A DNA stretch of 24,705 nt, from contig SOJS01000043.1 of NCBI GenBank assembly GCA_004376435.1, positions 1-24,705 of the forward strand, in the 5' to 3' direction. Under the pieces are notes generated by a model. The model was not told the origin of the DNA. It made no database searches and saw only the letters and a list, made by a program, of their open reading frames with translations. A program made the translations under genes and the position numbers. Shown here one piece after another: positions 1-8,729 of this stretch. Position 1 is the first letter of the stretch. Each line of letters opens with the position of its first letter. Source of the stretch: Dehalococcoidia bacterium. Lineage in GTDB: Bacteria > Chloroflexota > Dehalococcoidia > Dehalococcoidales > JAUVZE01.

Positions 1-840
1 GTGGTAGGCTCTACCAAAATCGGGGTTGTCTTTCTTGAGCTTATCCCGCAAGGCATTCATTTTACGGACAAATTGGGAACGGTCTTTTTTCTCAACCAAA
101 TCGGACCATATTTTAGCGCTTTTCTGGAATAATTTCTCCGTCTCCGTAATATTGGGCAGGCTCATCTGGAGAGAGGCGTAAAACTCAGGGTCCTCAGAGA
201 TAACACCCTCCACCAGTGTCAGTAAAAGCTTGCAGGTAGTTCCGCTAACTGCCTCCATCTGCTTGATGTTGCCCCGGCTTAATAAGGTATCAGCGGCCAC
301 AATGGCAATAAAATGGGGCAGTCCTAATATGAGCGCCATCATTTCATCATGCTGGCCGGGCGTCATCAGGGTGACGCTGGCCTCTCTTACCTCCAGATAC
401 TGCCTGACCTTCTGTGCCAGGGTTTTCTCCTCTTTATTGGTCGGTGTCAGGATAAAGTTCTGTTTGGCAATAGAGCCGGCGCCGGGACCAAACATGGGGT
501 GCACCCCCAGAGTGAGCCCTGTTTTCAGGTACTTGTGCATTATCTCAACCGGGGACTCCTTGATGGAGGTAATTTCAACAACAACCTGCTTCGGCTTTAG
601 ATAGGGCGCAATCTCTTTAGCCACAGCCTCAAAATTATCTATCGGCACTGATAGCAGAACAACATCGGCACCCCTTACCGCCTCACTGTTAGTTGCCGTT
701 GCCACTCCCAGCTGCTTCTTTGCCTCGGCTAGCTTTCTTTCATTGCGGCCGGTTATGACTACTTCCTTGCCGTCATCCAGCAAAAAGCGGGCACACCACC
801 GCCCCATTCTCCCCGAGCCGCCAATTATTGCTATTCTCAC
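1..840 (-). CDS. tyrA: Prephenate dehydrogenase TyrA, partial (C-terminus beyond window)
   Basis: The gene opens with a GTG at 840 and stays open for 280 codons to the window edge, so the C-terminus is missing. The product begins MRIAIIGGSGRMGRW, a Rossmann nucleotide-binding loop. It continues with VVLLSVPIDNF, VVVEITSIKESP and LGVHPMFGPGAGS; the last is the conserved histidine/GPG region of the prephenate dehydrogenase family. A second helical part (PGQHDEMMALILGLPHFIA) matches the dimerisation half of TyrA. The enzyme oxidatively decarboxylates prephenate to 4-hydroxyphenylpyruvate with NAD(P), the first committed step to tyrosine, in the cytoplasm. It lies 21 nt behind pheA as the last visible gene of the aro operon. 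The start follows an AAGGT-rich stretch, and no better start exists upstream because the Rossmann strand begins at residue 2. Assignment is firm; cofactor preference cannot be read. Confidence 0.93.
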   Translation of the reverse strand, partial: MRIAIIGGSGRMGRWCARFLLDDGKEVVITGRNERKLAEAKKQLGVATATNSEAVRGADVVLLSVPIDNFEAVAKEIAPYLKPKQVVVEITSIKESPVEIMHKYLKTGLTLGVHPMFGPGAGSIAKQNFILTPTNKEEKTLAQKVRQYLEVREASVTLMTPGQHDEMMALILGLPHFIAIVAADTLLSRGNIKQMEAVSGTTCKLLLTLVEGVISEDPEFYASLQMSLPNITETEKLFQKSAKIWSDLVEKKDRSQFVRKMNALRDKLKKDNPDFGRAYH

Positions 841-861
841 CGCTTACCTTATAACCTTCCT

Positions 862-1929
862 TCACCTTGCCTTTGGGTATGAGCCGAGAACCTTGACAAA
901 GAGGGAGTGCTCCTCCAGGCTCTCCAGCGTCTCTTGGGCTACCTTATCCTGATGATGACCATCAAAGTCAAGGTAAAAGTTGTATTCCCATGGCTTCTGC
1001 CGAGTTGGTCTGGACTCAATCTTGGTCAGGTTGACCTTGCGGCTGGCAAATTCCTTGAGGGATTCATAGAGCGTGCCCGGTCTGTGTTTTAAGGAAAAAA
1101 CAATTGATGTCTTGTCATTGCCTGTTGGCGGAGAGTCCTGCTTGGAAAGGATAAAGAAGCGGGTGAAATTATTTGAGTTATCCTCTATCTCCTTGGCAAT
1201 GACTTCCATGCCGTAGATTTCAGCCGCCCTGGCGCTGGCAACGGCGCCGCCGTCGGTTATTTTCTTCTCCTTTATCATCTTGACACTGCCGGCGGTATCA
1301 TAGGTTGGGATTAGCTCACAACTCAGGTGCTTCAGGAAAGCCTTGCACTGCCCCAGAGCCTGCGGGTGGGAATAGACCTTCTTTATTGAATCCAGCCGTG
1401 TTCCTGGGTTGGCTATCAGGCAGTGGACAACTCTGAGCTCTGTCTCGCCGCATACCTTAAGGCTGGAATCAAGGAACAGGTCATATACCCGACTGATACT
1501 CCCTTCCAGGGAATTCTCAATGGGGACAATGCCATACTCCACCTCCCCCCGTTCGACAGCCTTAAAGACATCATCCAGGCTTTCGCAGGGCTTGTGCTGG
1601 ATTGAGGGTCCGAAAAACTGGAGGGCAGCCTCCTCGCTGTAGGCGCCAATTTCACCCTGGAAAGCAACCCTTACCTCCTGTGTCCTCTTGCAGGCAGTCA
1701 TTATCTGCCGATAGATGCGCTCGGCATCCTCTTCGTTTATCTTTTCCTGGTGGGCAATCCGCCTCACATTTTCTAGAACACTTTCCTGTCTCTTCCTGTC
1801 CTCAATCTGCTTTTTCTGCCTCTTTTTCTCCCTGCCTATCTCCTCAGCAGTCCTTACCCTTTCCCCAATGAGCTTGATTATCCCGGCATCAATTTCGTCT
1901 ACTTTTTTCCTTAAATTTTCCAGACTCAT
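862..1929 (-). CDS. pheA: Bifunctional chorismate mutase / prephenate dehydratase (P-protein)
   Basis: The 355-residue protein has the standard three-part P-protein build. Residues 1-85 are a helical AroQ-type chorismate mutase domain ([14 protein letters not shown], then [13 protein letters not shown]). Residues 87-262 are the prephenate dehydratase domain, with [19 protein letters not shown] and the catalytic TRF triplet at 256-258 (NNFTRFFIL). Residues 274-355 are an ACT domain carrying RPGTLYESL and the ESRP motif at 305-308, which binds phenylalanine for feedback inhibition in characterised relatives. It converts chorismate to prephenate and then phenylpyruvate. Its ATG shares an ATGA overlap with the aroC stop codon, so it is translationally coupled. 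Length and motifs are normal. Feedback inhibition by Phe is expected from the family, giving a second control level beside the operon attenuator. Confidence 0.96.
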   Translation of the reverse strand: MSLENLRKKVDEIDAGIIKLIGERVRTAEEIGREKKRQKKQIEDRKRQESVLENVRRIAHQEKINEEDAERIYRQIMTACKRTQEVRVAFQGEIGAYSEEAALQFFGPSIQHKPCESLDDVFKAVERGEVEYGIVPIENSLEGSISRVYDLFLDSSLKVCGETELRVVHCLIANPGTRLDSIKKVYSHPQALGQCKAFLKHLSCELIPTYDTAGSVKMIKEKKITDGGAVASARAAEIYGMEVIAKEIEDNSNNFTRFFILSKQDSPPTGNDKTSIVFSLKHRPGTLYESLKEFASRKVNLTKIESRPTRQKPWEYNFYLDFDGHHQDKVAQETLESLEEHSLFVKVLGSYPKAR

Positions 1930-3017
1930 TTTATCACCCTCGGTATTAGTCCTGCCCTGATGGCAAAGTCACCGATAGTCAGTGCTATCATTGATTCCAC
2001 AACCGCCACCGCCCGCGGCACGATGCAAGCATCGTGCCTCCCTTTAATGAGCAGGCTGGCTTTCTCCATCTTTTGAATATTTACTGTCGGCTGGCTCTTG
2101 GCAATTGAGGATGGCGGCTTAACCGCCACCCTGACTACTATCGGCATACCATTACTTATACCGCCAAGTATGCCGCCGGCATTGTTGGTGGTGGTCACAA
2201 TCCTGCCCTCTTGAATAGCAAACGGGTCATTATTCTCTGACCCCTTCTTTTTGGAGGCGGCAAAACCAGAGCCAAACTCAACTCCCTTAACCGCCGGGAT
2301 GGCAAAAAGGGCTTTGGCTAATTCTCCATCCAGTGGACTGCCGGAGGGCTCTCCAAGGCCAGCCGGTACATTAAGGGCAACACCCTCAATAATGCCGCCG
2401 ACGCTGTCCCCCTCAGCTCTGACCTTCTCAATCAGTTTAGACATGGCTTCGGCGGCGGCTGAATCGGCGCACTTTAGTGGATTTTGGGCAGCTTTTTTCT
2501 TTATCTCATCAAAACCCTTTGCTTTGGCTTTAACGCCGCCGATGGCAACAGTATGAGCTATAACCTCGATATCAAGCAGCTGGAGCAGTTTTTTGGCAAT
2601 TGCTCCCGCCATGACAAAGGTAGCCGTTATCCTTCCCGAAAACCTGCCCCCACCGCGGAAGTCATTAAAGCCGCCATATTTAACAAAGGCGGTATAGTCG
2701 GCATGACCTGGCCTAATTAGAAACCTTGTCCTCTCATACTCACTGGAGTCAACATCCCGGTTCCACATCAGAAGACAAATAGGGGCACCGCTTGTTTTTC
2801 CCTCAAAGATGCCGGCCAGAACCTCAACTTTGTCCGCCTCTACCCGCGCTGTGCTCGCCGGGCTGGCTCCCGCCTTTCTCCTATCCACCTCTTTCTGGAT
2901 ATCTTCCTCGGTGACAGCCAGACCAGCCGGACAGCCGTCTATAATAACTCCGACGCACCGACCATGGCTTTCACCAAAACTAGTTATGACAAGCAGCTCA
3001 CCCAGACTATTACTCAT
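1926..3017 (-). CDS. aroC: Chorismate synthase AroC
   Basis: The 363-residue protein fits the usual family length. It shows the three family signatures: [20 protein letters not shown] near residue 14, the central block from [15 protein letters not shown] into [10 protein letters not shown], and the C-terminal [16 protein letters not shown]. The enzyme removes phosphate from 5-enolpyruvylshikimate-3-phosphate to make chorismate and needs reduced FMN. One local difference is GRFSGRIT where many family members have GR-S-A-R-x-T, so a Gly replaces the usual Ala; the arginines and serine are kept. The ATG at 3017 lies 8 nt inside the end of aroA, and the stop overlaps pheA by 4 nt. It is the last step of the common pathway in this operon. 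Confidence 0.96.
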   Translation of the reverse strand: MSNSLGELLVITSFGESHGRCVGVIIDGCPAGLAVTEEDIQKEVDRRKAGASPASTARVEADKVEVLAGIFEGKTSGAPICLLMWNRDVDSSEYERTRFLIRPGHADYTAFVKYGGFNDFRGGGRFSGRITATFVMAGAIAKKLLQLLDIEVIAHTVAIGGVKAKAKGFDEIKKKAAQNPLKCADSAAAEAMSKLIEKVRAEGDSVGGIIEGVALNVPAGLGEPSGSPLDGELAKALFAIPAVKGVEFGSGFAASKKKGSENNDPFAIQEGRIVTTTNNAGGILGGISNGMPIVVRVAVKPPSSIAKSQPTVNIQKMEKASLLIKGRHDACIVPRAVAVVESMIALTIGDFAIRAGLIPRVIK

Positions 3018-4272
3018 TTGCAGCCACCTTAACCCCGATGCTTTTCAGTGTCTCCCAGAAATCAGGAAATGTCTTGGCGACACACTCAGCATCGTTTATT
3101 ATCGTCTTGCCGACTGCCGAGCCAAGGACAGCAAGGGCCATAGCAATGCGATGGTCTCCCCGGCTGTCAACAGCCGAGCCCTTGACTTTTGAGCCGACAA
3201 TAGTCAGCCTGTCTTTCTCCTCGGTAACTTCTACCCCCATCTTGGTCAGACCTTCCCGCAGGGCGGAGACACGGTTTGACTCCTTCAGCCGTGCCCTATT
3301 TATGCCGATAAACTGGCTTACCCCGCTGGCCGTTGCCGCTAGAATTGCCATGGTTGGCAACAGGTCGATGCAGTCAGATAAATCAGCCTTTATCGCTTTC
3401 AGCTCTGACTGCCTTACTCTAATAGCATTATCGTTTATGTCAACCAAAGCCCCCATATCTCTCAAGAAGTCTAATATAATCTTGTCGCCTTGTAAACTCT
3501 GCGGGTTCAAATTATCCACCACCACCTCGCCACAAACAGCCCCCAGCGCTAAAAGGTATGAAGCCGATGACCAGTCCCCCTCCACCCGGTATTGAGCCGT
3601 TCTATATGATTGCCTTGATGCTCTAAAATTATCCAGTACCGGGGAGGAAGTTACACTTACCCCAAACCGACGCAGACAGTCCATGGTCATCAGGATATAG
3701 GGCTTTGATTGTAAAGGAGCGGTCAGCCTGATTTCAACGCCCTCTTCAGCCAGAGGAGCTATAAACAGCAGTGCCGAGATAAACTGAGAGCTTATATTGC
3801 CGGCTATTTCGGTAACACCGCCCTTAAGTCGGCCGCCGTTAACCACTACCGGAGCTAGCTCATCCTGGCAGGAGACATCCACTCCCAGCTGTTCAAGTGC
3901 CTTAACTAGTGGTTTTACCGGTCTTTTTGATAGAGATGGCCCAGCCGTCAGGCAGCACCTGCCGGGAACAAGGGAGCAAAGGGCGGTCATAAATCTTAAG
4001 GTTGCCGCCGAATCACCGCAGAAAAGGTCGCCATCTGGCTTGTGGAAGCTACCCCCCCTAACCTGCCATAGGTCCGGTTGCTGCTGGATAGAAGCTCCGA
4101 CCTGCCCCAACACAGTGGATAAGGCATTGGTATCATCTGAGATTAAGGGGTACACTATCTCGCTTCTACCCTCACCCAGAGCGGCGCAGACCAGCCCGCG
4201 AATGGTGTAGCTTTTGGAGGATGGGGCTCTCGCCCTCCCCTCTACCTTGCTCTTATAAAGCGAAACTTGCAT
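3010..4272 (-). CDS. aroA: 3-Phosphoshikimate 1-carboxyvinyltransferase (EPSP synthase)
   Basis: The 420-residue protein transfers the enolpyruvyl group of PEP to shikimate-3-phosphate. Visible active-site blocks are KSYTIR at 20-25, [10 protein letters not shown] at 85-94, SKRPVKPL near 115, [40 protein letters not shown] and [10 protein letters not shown], in the expected order for the two six-fold inside-out domains. The position equal to Gly96 of the E. coli enzyme is Ala89 here (DSAAT instead of NAGTA). That is the residue pattern of class II, glyphosate-insensitive enzymes. The start overlaps the end of aroK by 20 nt, and the stop overlaps aroC by 8 nt. Function is certain; the tolerance inference rests on one aligned residue. 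Confidence 0.96.
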   Translation of the reverse strand: MQVSLYKSKVEGRARAPSSKSYTIRGLVCAALGEGRSEIVYPLISDDTNALSTVLGQVGASIQQQPDLWQVRGGSFHKPDGDLFCGDSAATLRFMTALCSLVPGRCCLTAGPSLSKRPVKPLVKALEQLGVDVSCQDELAPVVVNGGRLKGGVTEIAGNISSQFISALLFIAPLAEEGVEIRLTAPLQSKPYILMTMDCLRRFGVSVTSSPVLDNFRASRQSYRTAQYRVEGDWSSASYLLALGAVCGEVVVDNLNPQSLQGDKIILDFLRDMGALVDINDNAIRVRQSELKAIKADLSDCIDLLPTMAILAATASGVSQFIGINRARLKESNRVSALREGLTKMGVEVTEEKDRLTIVGSKVKGSAVDSRGDHRIAMALAVLGSAVGKTIINDAECVAKTFPDFWETLKSIGVKVAANE

Positions 4273-4780
4273 CCTGTCTAACCTTGGCTATTATCTCATC
4301 AACCACCGAGTCAATATCCAGTCTTGAAGTATCTATTTTAATATCCGCCGCGCGCTCATAAAAGGGCTTTCTAAAGCTCAGCAGTTCCTGAATAGTCAGG
4401 GTGGGGTTGGTTACCTCAAGCAGAGGTCTTTCCCCACCAGCCTCTATTCGTTTCAGGATTACCTTTGGTGGAGCGGTTAGATAAACTATCAGCGAGTCCT
4501 CTTTCAGGCGGTCAATATTTATTTTGTTGAGCACCACCCCACCACCAGCGGCAATAACCTGATTTCCATTTCGGGAAACGGCTTCGGTAACCTCAATCTC
4601 AAGCTTGCGGAAGGCGACCTCACCCTCCTCCCGGAATATCTCAGGGATAGACTTACCAGCTCTCCTCTCAATCAGGGAGTCAAGCTCAACGAATTTCCGC
4701 TTTAGCTTCCTCGCCAGAACCCTGCCCACGGCTGTCTTGCCCACCCCCATAAAACCAATTAGGGCAATACTACTTTTCAT
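4253..4780 (-). CDS. aroK: Shikimate kinase
   Basis: A 175-residue P-loop kinase phosphorylating the 3-hydroxyl of shikimate. Residues 9-16 are a Walker A loop (GFMGVGKT). Asp34 in VELDSLIE is the shikimate/Mg-binding aspartate. FRKLE around 58-61 provides the substrate-binding arginine, and AAGGGVVL at 78-84 is the glycine-rich shikimate-binding segment. The ERPLLE segment is the lid region. Length is typical. ATG at 4780 lies 11 nt inside aroE, and the reading frame ends 20 nt inside aroA, so it depends on coupled translation. No strong Shine-Dalgarno sequence precedes the start, which fits re-initiation by ribosomes finishing aroE. Whether it would be called AroK or AroL has no functional consequence. 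Confidence 0.95.
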   Translation of the reverse strand: MKSSIALIGFMGVGKTAVGRVLARKLKRKFVELDSLIERRAGKSIPEIFREEGEVAFRKLEIEVTEAVSRNGNQVIAAGGGVVLNKINIDRLKEDSLIVYLTAPPKVILKRIEAGGERPLLEVTNPTLTIQELLSFRKPFYERAADIKIDTSRLDIDSVVDEIIAKVRQDASFAL

Positions 4781-5648
4781 TATTCTGTAGCCGCTTAATT
4801 AACTCTTCTCGCATCAGTTCCAGGGGCGCCTCAACCCCGGTCCACATCTTGAAGGCTAAAGCCCCCTGCCAGACCAGCATATCAACCCCGCTGATAATTT
4901 CAGCACCAGCCGCCTCGGCTTCTTTAAGCAGCATCGTCTTGATAGGATTATAGACAACATCAAAGACAACCAGACCGGGTTTAAGTAGTCTGGCCGGCAC
5001 CAAGGTTTCGTTAACATTAGGGCTCATGCCGACACTGGTGGCATTGACTAAAATATCAGCTCTCTCTATTGCCTTAGCCAGATTTCCCTCCACCAGTTCC
5101 AGCGCCGGAAACTCGCGGTTGAAGATTAGTGACAGTCGGCTCGCTAGCTCCTTCGCCCAGTCCAGCTCCAGCAGCCGATTGAGGATAACCAGCCTGGCGC
5201 CCTCCTCGGCAAGGGTAAAGGAGATAGTCCTGGAGACACCGCCTGCCCCCAGAATGACTATATTTTTCCCCTCCGGCGTAACCCCCTTCTCCAGCAGGGC
5301 TTGCCGAAAGCCACCGGCATCGGTATTGTAGCCCTTGAGCACCCCATTGTCGTTGGTTATAGTGTTAATGGCACCTATCCTCTCCGCGTTGTGGTCCAGC
5401 TCGTCCAGAAGGATGATAACAGCCACTTTGTGGGGTATGGTGACACTTAGCCCTTTGATGTTTAAGCCTCTCATACCCTCTATAGCTCTGCCCAGCTCCT
5501 CCTTCTTTACCTGGAAGGGGAGATAGACATAATCCAAACCCAGTTTATTAAAGGCGGCATTATGGATTGCCGGCGACATAGTATGCTCAATCGGGTCGCC
5601 AATTACCCCGCAGATCTTGGTTTTACCTGATATAGGCTTATTTTCCAC
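4770..5648 (-). CDS. aroE: Shikimate dehydrogenase
   Basis: The 292-residue enzyme reduces 3-dehydroshikimate to shikimate with NADPH. The N-terminal substrate domain shows GDPIEHTMSPAIHN (18-30) and SVTIPHK with catalytic Lys74; Asp109 of YNTDAGGF is the paired catalytic residue. The NADP domain has GAGGVSR at 133-139, then NATSVGM and DVVYNP. The C-terminal GVDMLVWQGALAF closes the active site. The start is a GTG at 5648, inside the last codons of aroD (11-nt overlap); the first conserved strand (KICGVIGDP) begins ten residues in, as usual for the family. It sits in its pathway order between aroD and aroK. Confidence 0.95.
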   Translation of the reverse strand: MENKPISGKTKICGVIGDPIEHTMSPAIHNAAFNKLGLDYVYLPFQVKKEELGRAIEGMRGLNIKGLSVTIPHKVAVIILLDELDHNAERIGAINTITNDNGVLKGYNTDAGGFRQALLEKGVTPEGKNIVILGAGGVSRTISFTLAEEGARLVILNRLLELDWAKELASRLSLIFNREFPALELVEGNLAKAIERADILVNATSVGMSPNVNETLVPARLLKPGLVVFDVVYNPIKTMLLKEAEAAGAEIISGVDMLVWQGALAFKMWTGVEAPLELMREELIKRLQNNEK

Positions 5649-6300
5649 TTTCCACCGTGGCGTAGATTTTCCTTAAGTCTTCGGCTGTCATCTGCCCCGA
5701 GGCAGATTCCTGACCTGTCTTAATTGAGGCATAGGTGAGGTAGCCGCCAGCCAGCGGACAGAGAATACGGCTGGCAATGCCCAGAGGCCCCATGGCAAAG
5801 GCGACTATCTTTGCCTTGGAAAACTCGGTGATGAGCTGCAGGACAGTCAGGTTGTCCTCAAGCTGATGGGCAGTGGTAATTACCTTGCAGATGTCGGCAC
5901 CGGCGGCTAACTGCTGCTCAACTACCTTCTTCAAGTAGGCAAGAGGCAGTGTTGCCGTCAGGTGGTGGGATGATAAGAGGCACTTTGCCTTCCCCTTGAC
6001 TAGTTGCACTGTTTCAAAGAGGTTCTTTGCCTCCAGCTCAATATCAATTATATCTGCCCCCAGCTCGACTGCTTTAAGCAGCTCTTCTATTCGACTGGCT
6101 TCATCTTTATGCCAGCCACCCCCCTCATTGGCAATTCGGTTGCAGGCTATCCAGGGCTTTTTAAGCTTTTTAGCTACTTCTTGCCAGCCACCACCAATAA
6201 GGTCAATACGCACCTCATAAAGGTCAACAAGTGGCTCAACCTTCTTTATTGCCGGCAAATCTTCACTGGCAATAACAGCACAAATTCTAGCTCTCTTCAT
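5638..6300 (-). CDS. aroD: Type I 3-dehydroquinate dehydratase
   Basis: A 220-residue single-domain TIM-barrel enzyme of the class I (Schiff-base) type, dehydrating 3-dehydroquinate to 3-dehydroshikimate. YEVRID at 28-33 carries the substrate-binding Glu and Arg. SSHHL near 110-114 holds the catalytic histidine (probably His112), and Lys139 in ICKVITTAH is the expected Schiff-base lysine. GPLGIASRILCPLAGG forms the phosphate-like end of the barrel. The ATG at 6300 is 14 nt inside aroB and follows an AGG about 5 nt upstream. Type II enzymes are unrelated and much shorter, so the type assignment is clear. Confidence 0.94.
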   Translation of the reverse strand: MKRARICAVIASEDLPAIKKVEPLVDLYEVRIDLIGGGWQEVAKKLKKPWIACNRIANEGGGWHKDEASRIEELLKAVELGADIIDIELEAKNLFETVQLVKGKAKCLLSSHHLTATLPLAYLKKVVEQQLAAGADICKVITTAHQLEDNLTVLQLITEFSKAKIVAFAMGPLGIASRILCPLAGGYLTYASIKTGQESASGQMTAEDLRKIYATVESGK

Positions 6301-7372
6301 TGAAGCCTACCAGAACCTGCTCCATCAAAGATGGCTCTACCTTATCGGTGATAAAGACATCCCCTATCGCTTTGGGCAGGACAAATCTTATCTTGCCGGC
6401 CATAACTTTTTTATCGTGCCTTACTGCCTGGATTATGCGCTCAAGGGCAAGACGCGGTGTTTCTATCATCAGGTCAGCTCTTCTAATGAAGTCTGTCAGC
6501 CGGTTTAGTTCTTTTATGTCAAGTATTCCCATACGGTTTGAGATTCTGGCGGCGGCTATCATGCCGATGGCGATAGCTTCCCCGTGCCCTATCCCGAAGT
6601 CAGCCGCTGTCTCAATGGCATGCCCGATGGTATGCCCGTAGTTTAAGATGCTTCTTAAACCCAGGTCCTTTTCATCCTTCTCCACCACCTCGGCTTTGAT
6701 TTTAACTGACCTGAAAACCGCTTCCTCAAGCTCTCTGTCTGATAGCGCTTTCAGGCTATCAAGGTTCATCTCCAGATAGGTAAAGAACTCCCTGTCCCAG
6801 ACCACGGCACTCTTTATAACCTCGGCTAGTCCGTTGGCGAATTCCTTATCAGGAAGGGTCTTTAGGGTGCTGATGTCGCTGATTACCAGTTTTGGCTGGT
6901 AGAAGGCTCCGATTTTGTTCTTCAGCTGGTCATGATTTACAGCCACCTTACCACCAATACTGCTATCAACCTGTGCCAGCAGGGTGGTTGGTATCTGCAC
7001 CAGCGGCACCCCCCGCAGATAGGTGGCGGCAACAAATCCAGCCAGGTCTCCAATAACGCCACCACCAAGAGCTATAATCGGCGTTGTCCTTTCGGCATAG
7101 CATTTGCTCAGCTCATGATAGAGACTGGTGGCGGTGTCCAGTGATTTCTGTTCCTCGCCATCAGGAACCTGCAGAGTAACCGCCTCAAAGCCTTCTCGGG
7201 CAAGATTCTGCTCCAGAGCCTCACCGTATAGCTCTTTTACTATGGGGTTGGTAATAATTACTGCTCGGTCACTGAGTCCACTTTCCATTAGCCAGTGCCC
7301 GGTCTGGGTCAGCATTCCCGGACCTATATGGACATCATAGCTACTGCTCAATCTTAGCCTAACCTTTTTCAT
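6287..7372 (-). CDS. aroB: 3-Dehydroquinate synthase
   Basis: A 361-residue NAD- and metal-dependent enzyme that cyclises DAHP to 3-dehydroquinate. Key blocks are GGGVIGDLAGFVAATYLRG (NAD and substrate binding), IPTTLLAQVDSSIGGK, AEVIKSAVV, LNYGHTIGHAIE and HGEAIAIGM; the last two supply metal-ligand histidines. The frame is open further upstream to 7498, but the ATG at 7372 gives the family length and places the first strand (KKVRLRLSSSYDVHIG) correctly. The upstream extension is only the shadow of aroF in another frame. The ATG lies 14 nt inside the end of aroF. Confidence 0.95.
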   Translation of the reverse strand: MKKVRLRLSSSYDVHIGPGMLTQTGHWLMESGLSDRAVIITNPIVKELYGEALEQNLAREGFEAVTLQVPDGEEQKSLDTATSLYHELSKCYAERTTPIIALGGGVIGDLAGFVAATYLRGVPLVQIPTTLLAQVDSSIGGKVAVNHDQLKNKIGAFYQPKLVISDISTLKTLPDKEFANGLAEVIKSAVVWDREFFTYLEMNLDSLKALSDRELEEAVFRSVKIKAEVVEKDEKDLGLRSILNYGHTIGHAIETAADFGIGHGEAIAIGMIAAARISNRMGILDIKELNRLTDFIRRADLMIETPRLALERIIQAVRHDKKVMAGKIRFVLPKAIGDVFITDKVEPSLMEQVLVGFNEES

Positions 7373-8432
7373 CAGCTTTCCCAGAGGCAACCAGTTGGTG
7401 TATTCTCTGGCAGGCATCAATGACTTCTTTAAGCTCGTCAGGTGTGATTGCCTGGGGACCATCAACCAGTGCCTCTGCCGGGTCATAGTGCACCTCAACC
7501 ATCAGCCCGCTGGCACCAGCAGCGATGGCGGCACAGCTCATACTAAAGATAAGGTCGCGGCGACCGGTCCCGTGGCTGGGATCAGCCATCACTGGCAGGT
7601 AGGTCTCCTTCTGGATGGCGGGGATAGCCGCCAGGTCAAGGGTGTATCGGGTATAGTTTTTACCCTTACCAACCGGCAGTATCCCCCTCTCACACAGGAT
7701 TATATCCTTGTTGCCCTCAGCGGCAATATACTCAGCAAAAGAGAGAAACTCCTCAATGCCGGCGCCGAAATGGCGCTTAAACAGAATTGGTTTACCCTTT
7801 TTTGCCATCTTGGTGAGCAGGTCCTGGTCATACATATTTCTGGCGCCTATCTGGAGTATGTCAACATACTCTGATACCAGGTCAACCTGGGTCTCACCTC
7901 TGACTTCGGTTATCACCGGCATATCAAACTTCCGCCCGGCTTCACCTAGCCAGCTTAGTGCCTCTCTCGCCTCATCCTGCCCCCCGGCCCCCAGCCCCTG
8001 AAAGGAATGCACCGAGCTTCTCGGCTTGAAGATACCCCCTCTCAGGATATGAGCTCCAGCTTTCTTTATCCCTTCGGCAATCCTAAACAGCTGCTCCTTG
8101 CTCTCCACAGCACAGGGCCCGGCGATAAATATCGGCTCATCACCACCAATAGCGATACTTCCCACCTTTATTACCATGCTTTCACCAGCCCCTTCAAACA
8201 ATTTACTGTATTCCCGGCTAATCAGCTTATATGGAATCTCAACCCGCATCGCCTCCTTCACCCCAGGTAGAACAGCAAAGTGGTCAAATGATACCTTCCC
8301 CTCATCACCTACCAGCCCGATAACTGTCCGATAGGCTCCTGTGGAGACATCGGCTCTTAAGCCGCATTTTTTTATCTCTTCAACCACCTTTTCTATCTGC
8401 TCCTCGGTAGCATCAGCCTTCATTATTATCAT
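7359..8432 (-). CDS. aroF: 3-Deoxy-7-phosphoheptulonate (DAHP) synthase, type I-beta with N-terminal regulatory domain
   Basis: The 357-residue enzyme condenses PEP and erythrose 4-phosphate, the entry step of the pathway. Residues 1 to about 70 (MIIMKADATEEQIEKVVEEI, then RTVIGLVGDE) form the ferredoxin-like regulatory domain known from the Thermotoga maritima enzyme. The barrel follows, with IAGPCAVESKEQ, LRGGIFKPR, SFQGLG, IQIGARNM, LFKRHFGAG, ILCERGI, DPSHGTGRRD and VEVHYDPAEAL. The ATG at 8432 follows GGAGA at a 6-nt spacing, so it is preferred over the ATG three codons later. It is the first structural gene behind the attenuator. Fusion of the N-terminal domain to the barrel predicts allosteric control by an aromatic end product, by analogy. 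Confidence 0.96.
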   Translation of the reverse strand: MIIMKADATEEQIEKVVEEIKKCGLRADVSTGAYRTVIGLVGDEGKVSFDHFAVLPGVKEAMRVEIPYKLISREYSKLFEGAGESMVIKVGSIAIGGDEPIFIAGPCAVESKEQLFRIAEGIKKAGAHILRGGIFKPRSSVHSFQGLGAGGQDEAREALSWLGEAGRKFDMPVITEVRGETQVDLVSEYVDILQIGARNMYDQDLLTKMAKKGKPILFKRHFGAGIEEFLSFAEYIAAEGNKDIILCERGILPVGKGKNYTRYTLDLAAIPAIQKETYLPVMADPSHGTGRRDLIFSMSCAAIAAGASGLMVEVHYDPAEALVDGPQAITPDELKEVIDACQRIHQLVASGKADEKG

Positions 8433-8490
8433 TTCTTGTCTCCTGCATATTTTAATACCATGTTTTACAGTGTAACCCTTTTAGCTGCCT

Positions 8491-8528
8491 AAAAACAAGA
8501 GAGCTCTCCCGCTTAGAGAGGCTCTCCC
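8491..8528 (-). terminator. Intrinsic terminator of the aro operon leader (attenuator)
   Basis: On the minus strand GGAGAG (8527-8522), a bulged C, and CTCTCT (8520-8515) pair across the loop AAGCG with GGAGAG and CTCTCT (8509-8498). This gives about 12 base pairs with one bulge, followed by TGTTTTT (8497-8491). It lies after the leader peptide gene and 59 nt before the aroF start, so if formed it would stop transcription before every structural gene. The segment 8524-8516 can alternatively pair with 8581-8573 in the leader peptide gene (see that entry). Confidence 0.8.
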
Positions 8529-8551
8529 AGATTTTCCTTCAGGCTGTTCCC

Positions 8552-8638
8552 CTATGTTACATCTCCACCATCAAGCCCCCCAAGCACACTTATGAAATAG
8601 TCATTATATATCCCTTCAGGGACGAAATAAAATGGCAT
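8552..8638 (-). CDS. Phe/Tyr-rich leader peptide of the aro operon (28 aa)
   Basis: ATG at 8638 opens a 28-codon frame ending with TAG at 8554-8552. Six of the first 15 residues are Phe or Tyr (MPFYFVPEGIYNDYF), and no Trp occurs. It sits between a promoter (8666-8694) and an intrinsic terminator (8491-8528) ahead of an operon that makes Phe and Tyr. This is the arrangement of ribosome-mediated attenuation. Codons 20-22 carry GGGGGGCTT (8581-8573), which can pair over about 9 bp, including G-U pairs, with GAGCCTCTC (8524-8516) of the terminator stem. A ribosome stalled on the Phe/Tyr codons would leave this segment free and favour antitermination. The ribosome binding site is weak: an AGAGG about 12 nt upstream, itself inside a small hairpin. 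Too short for protein homology; the call rests on context. Confidence 0.72.
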   Translation of the reverse strand: MPFYFVPEGIYNDYFISVLGGLDGGDVT

Positions 8639-8665
8639 AATACTTACCCAGCCTCTTTAGGCTTA

Positions 8666-8694
8666 ATTCTACCACAAAAAATAAACCATAGCAA
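8666..8694 (-). promoter_or_regulatory. Promoter of the aro operon
   Basis: On the minus strand TTGCTA (8694-8689) is separated by 17 nt from TAGAAT (8671-8666). Transcription would start near 8659, giving a leader of about 230 nt that contains the Phe/Tyr peptide gene and the attenuator. The -35 box lies only 4 nt from that of the divergent rsmA promoter, so both genes share this regulatory region. Confidence 0.65.
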
Positions 8695-8698
8695 CTGC

Positions 8699-8728
8699 TT
8701 GACAAAAAGGTATTACCCAGATTAGCAT
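8699..8728 (+). promoter_or_regulatory. Promoter of rsmA-ispE
   Basis: A consensus TTGACA at 8699-8704 is followed after 18 nt by TAGCAT at 8723-8728. It points toward rsmA and is back to back with the aro promoter. The -10 match is moderate. Confidence 0.55.
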
Positions 8729-8729
8729 T

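Noticed and set aside
1602..1960. Plus-strand open frames within pheA, aroC and other minus-strand genes
   Set aside because: They are antisense or out-of-frame shadows of well-conserved genes, have no ribosome binding sites and no recognisable domains.
7373..7498. Upstream extension of aroB by 42 residues
   Set aside because: It lies wholly inside aroF in another frame and lacks family similarity; ATG 7372 gives the normal length.
8433..8660. T-box riboswitch in the aroF leader
   Set aside because: No AGGGTGGNACCGCG-type antiterminator box is present; the leader-peptide attenuator explains the terminator better.
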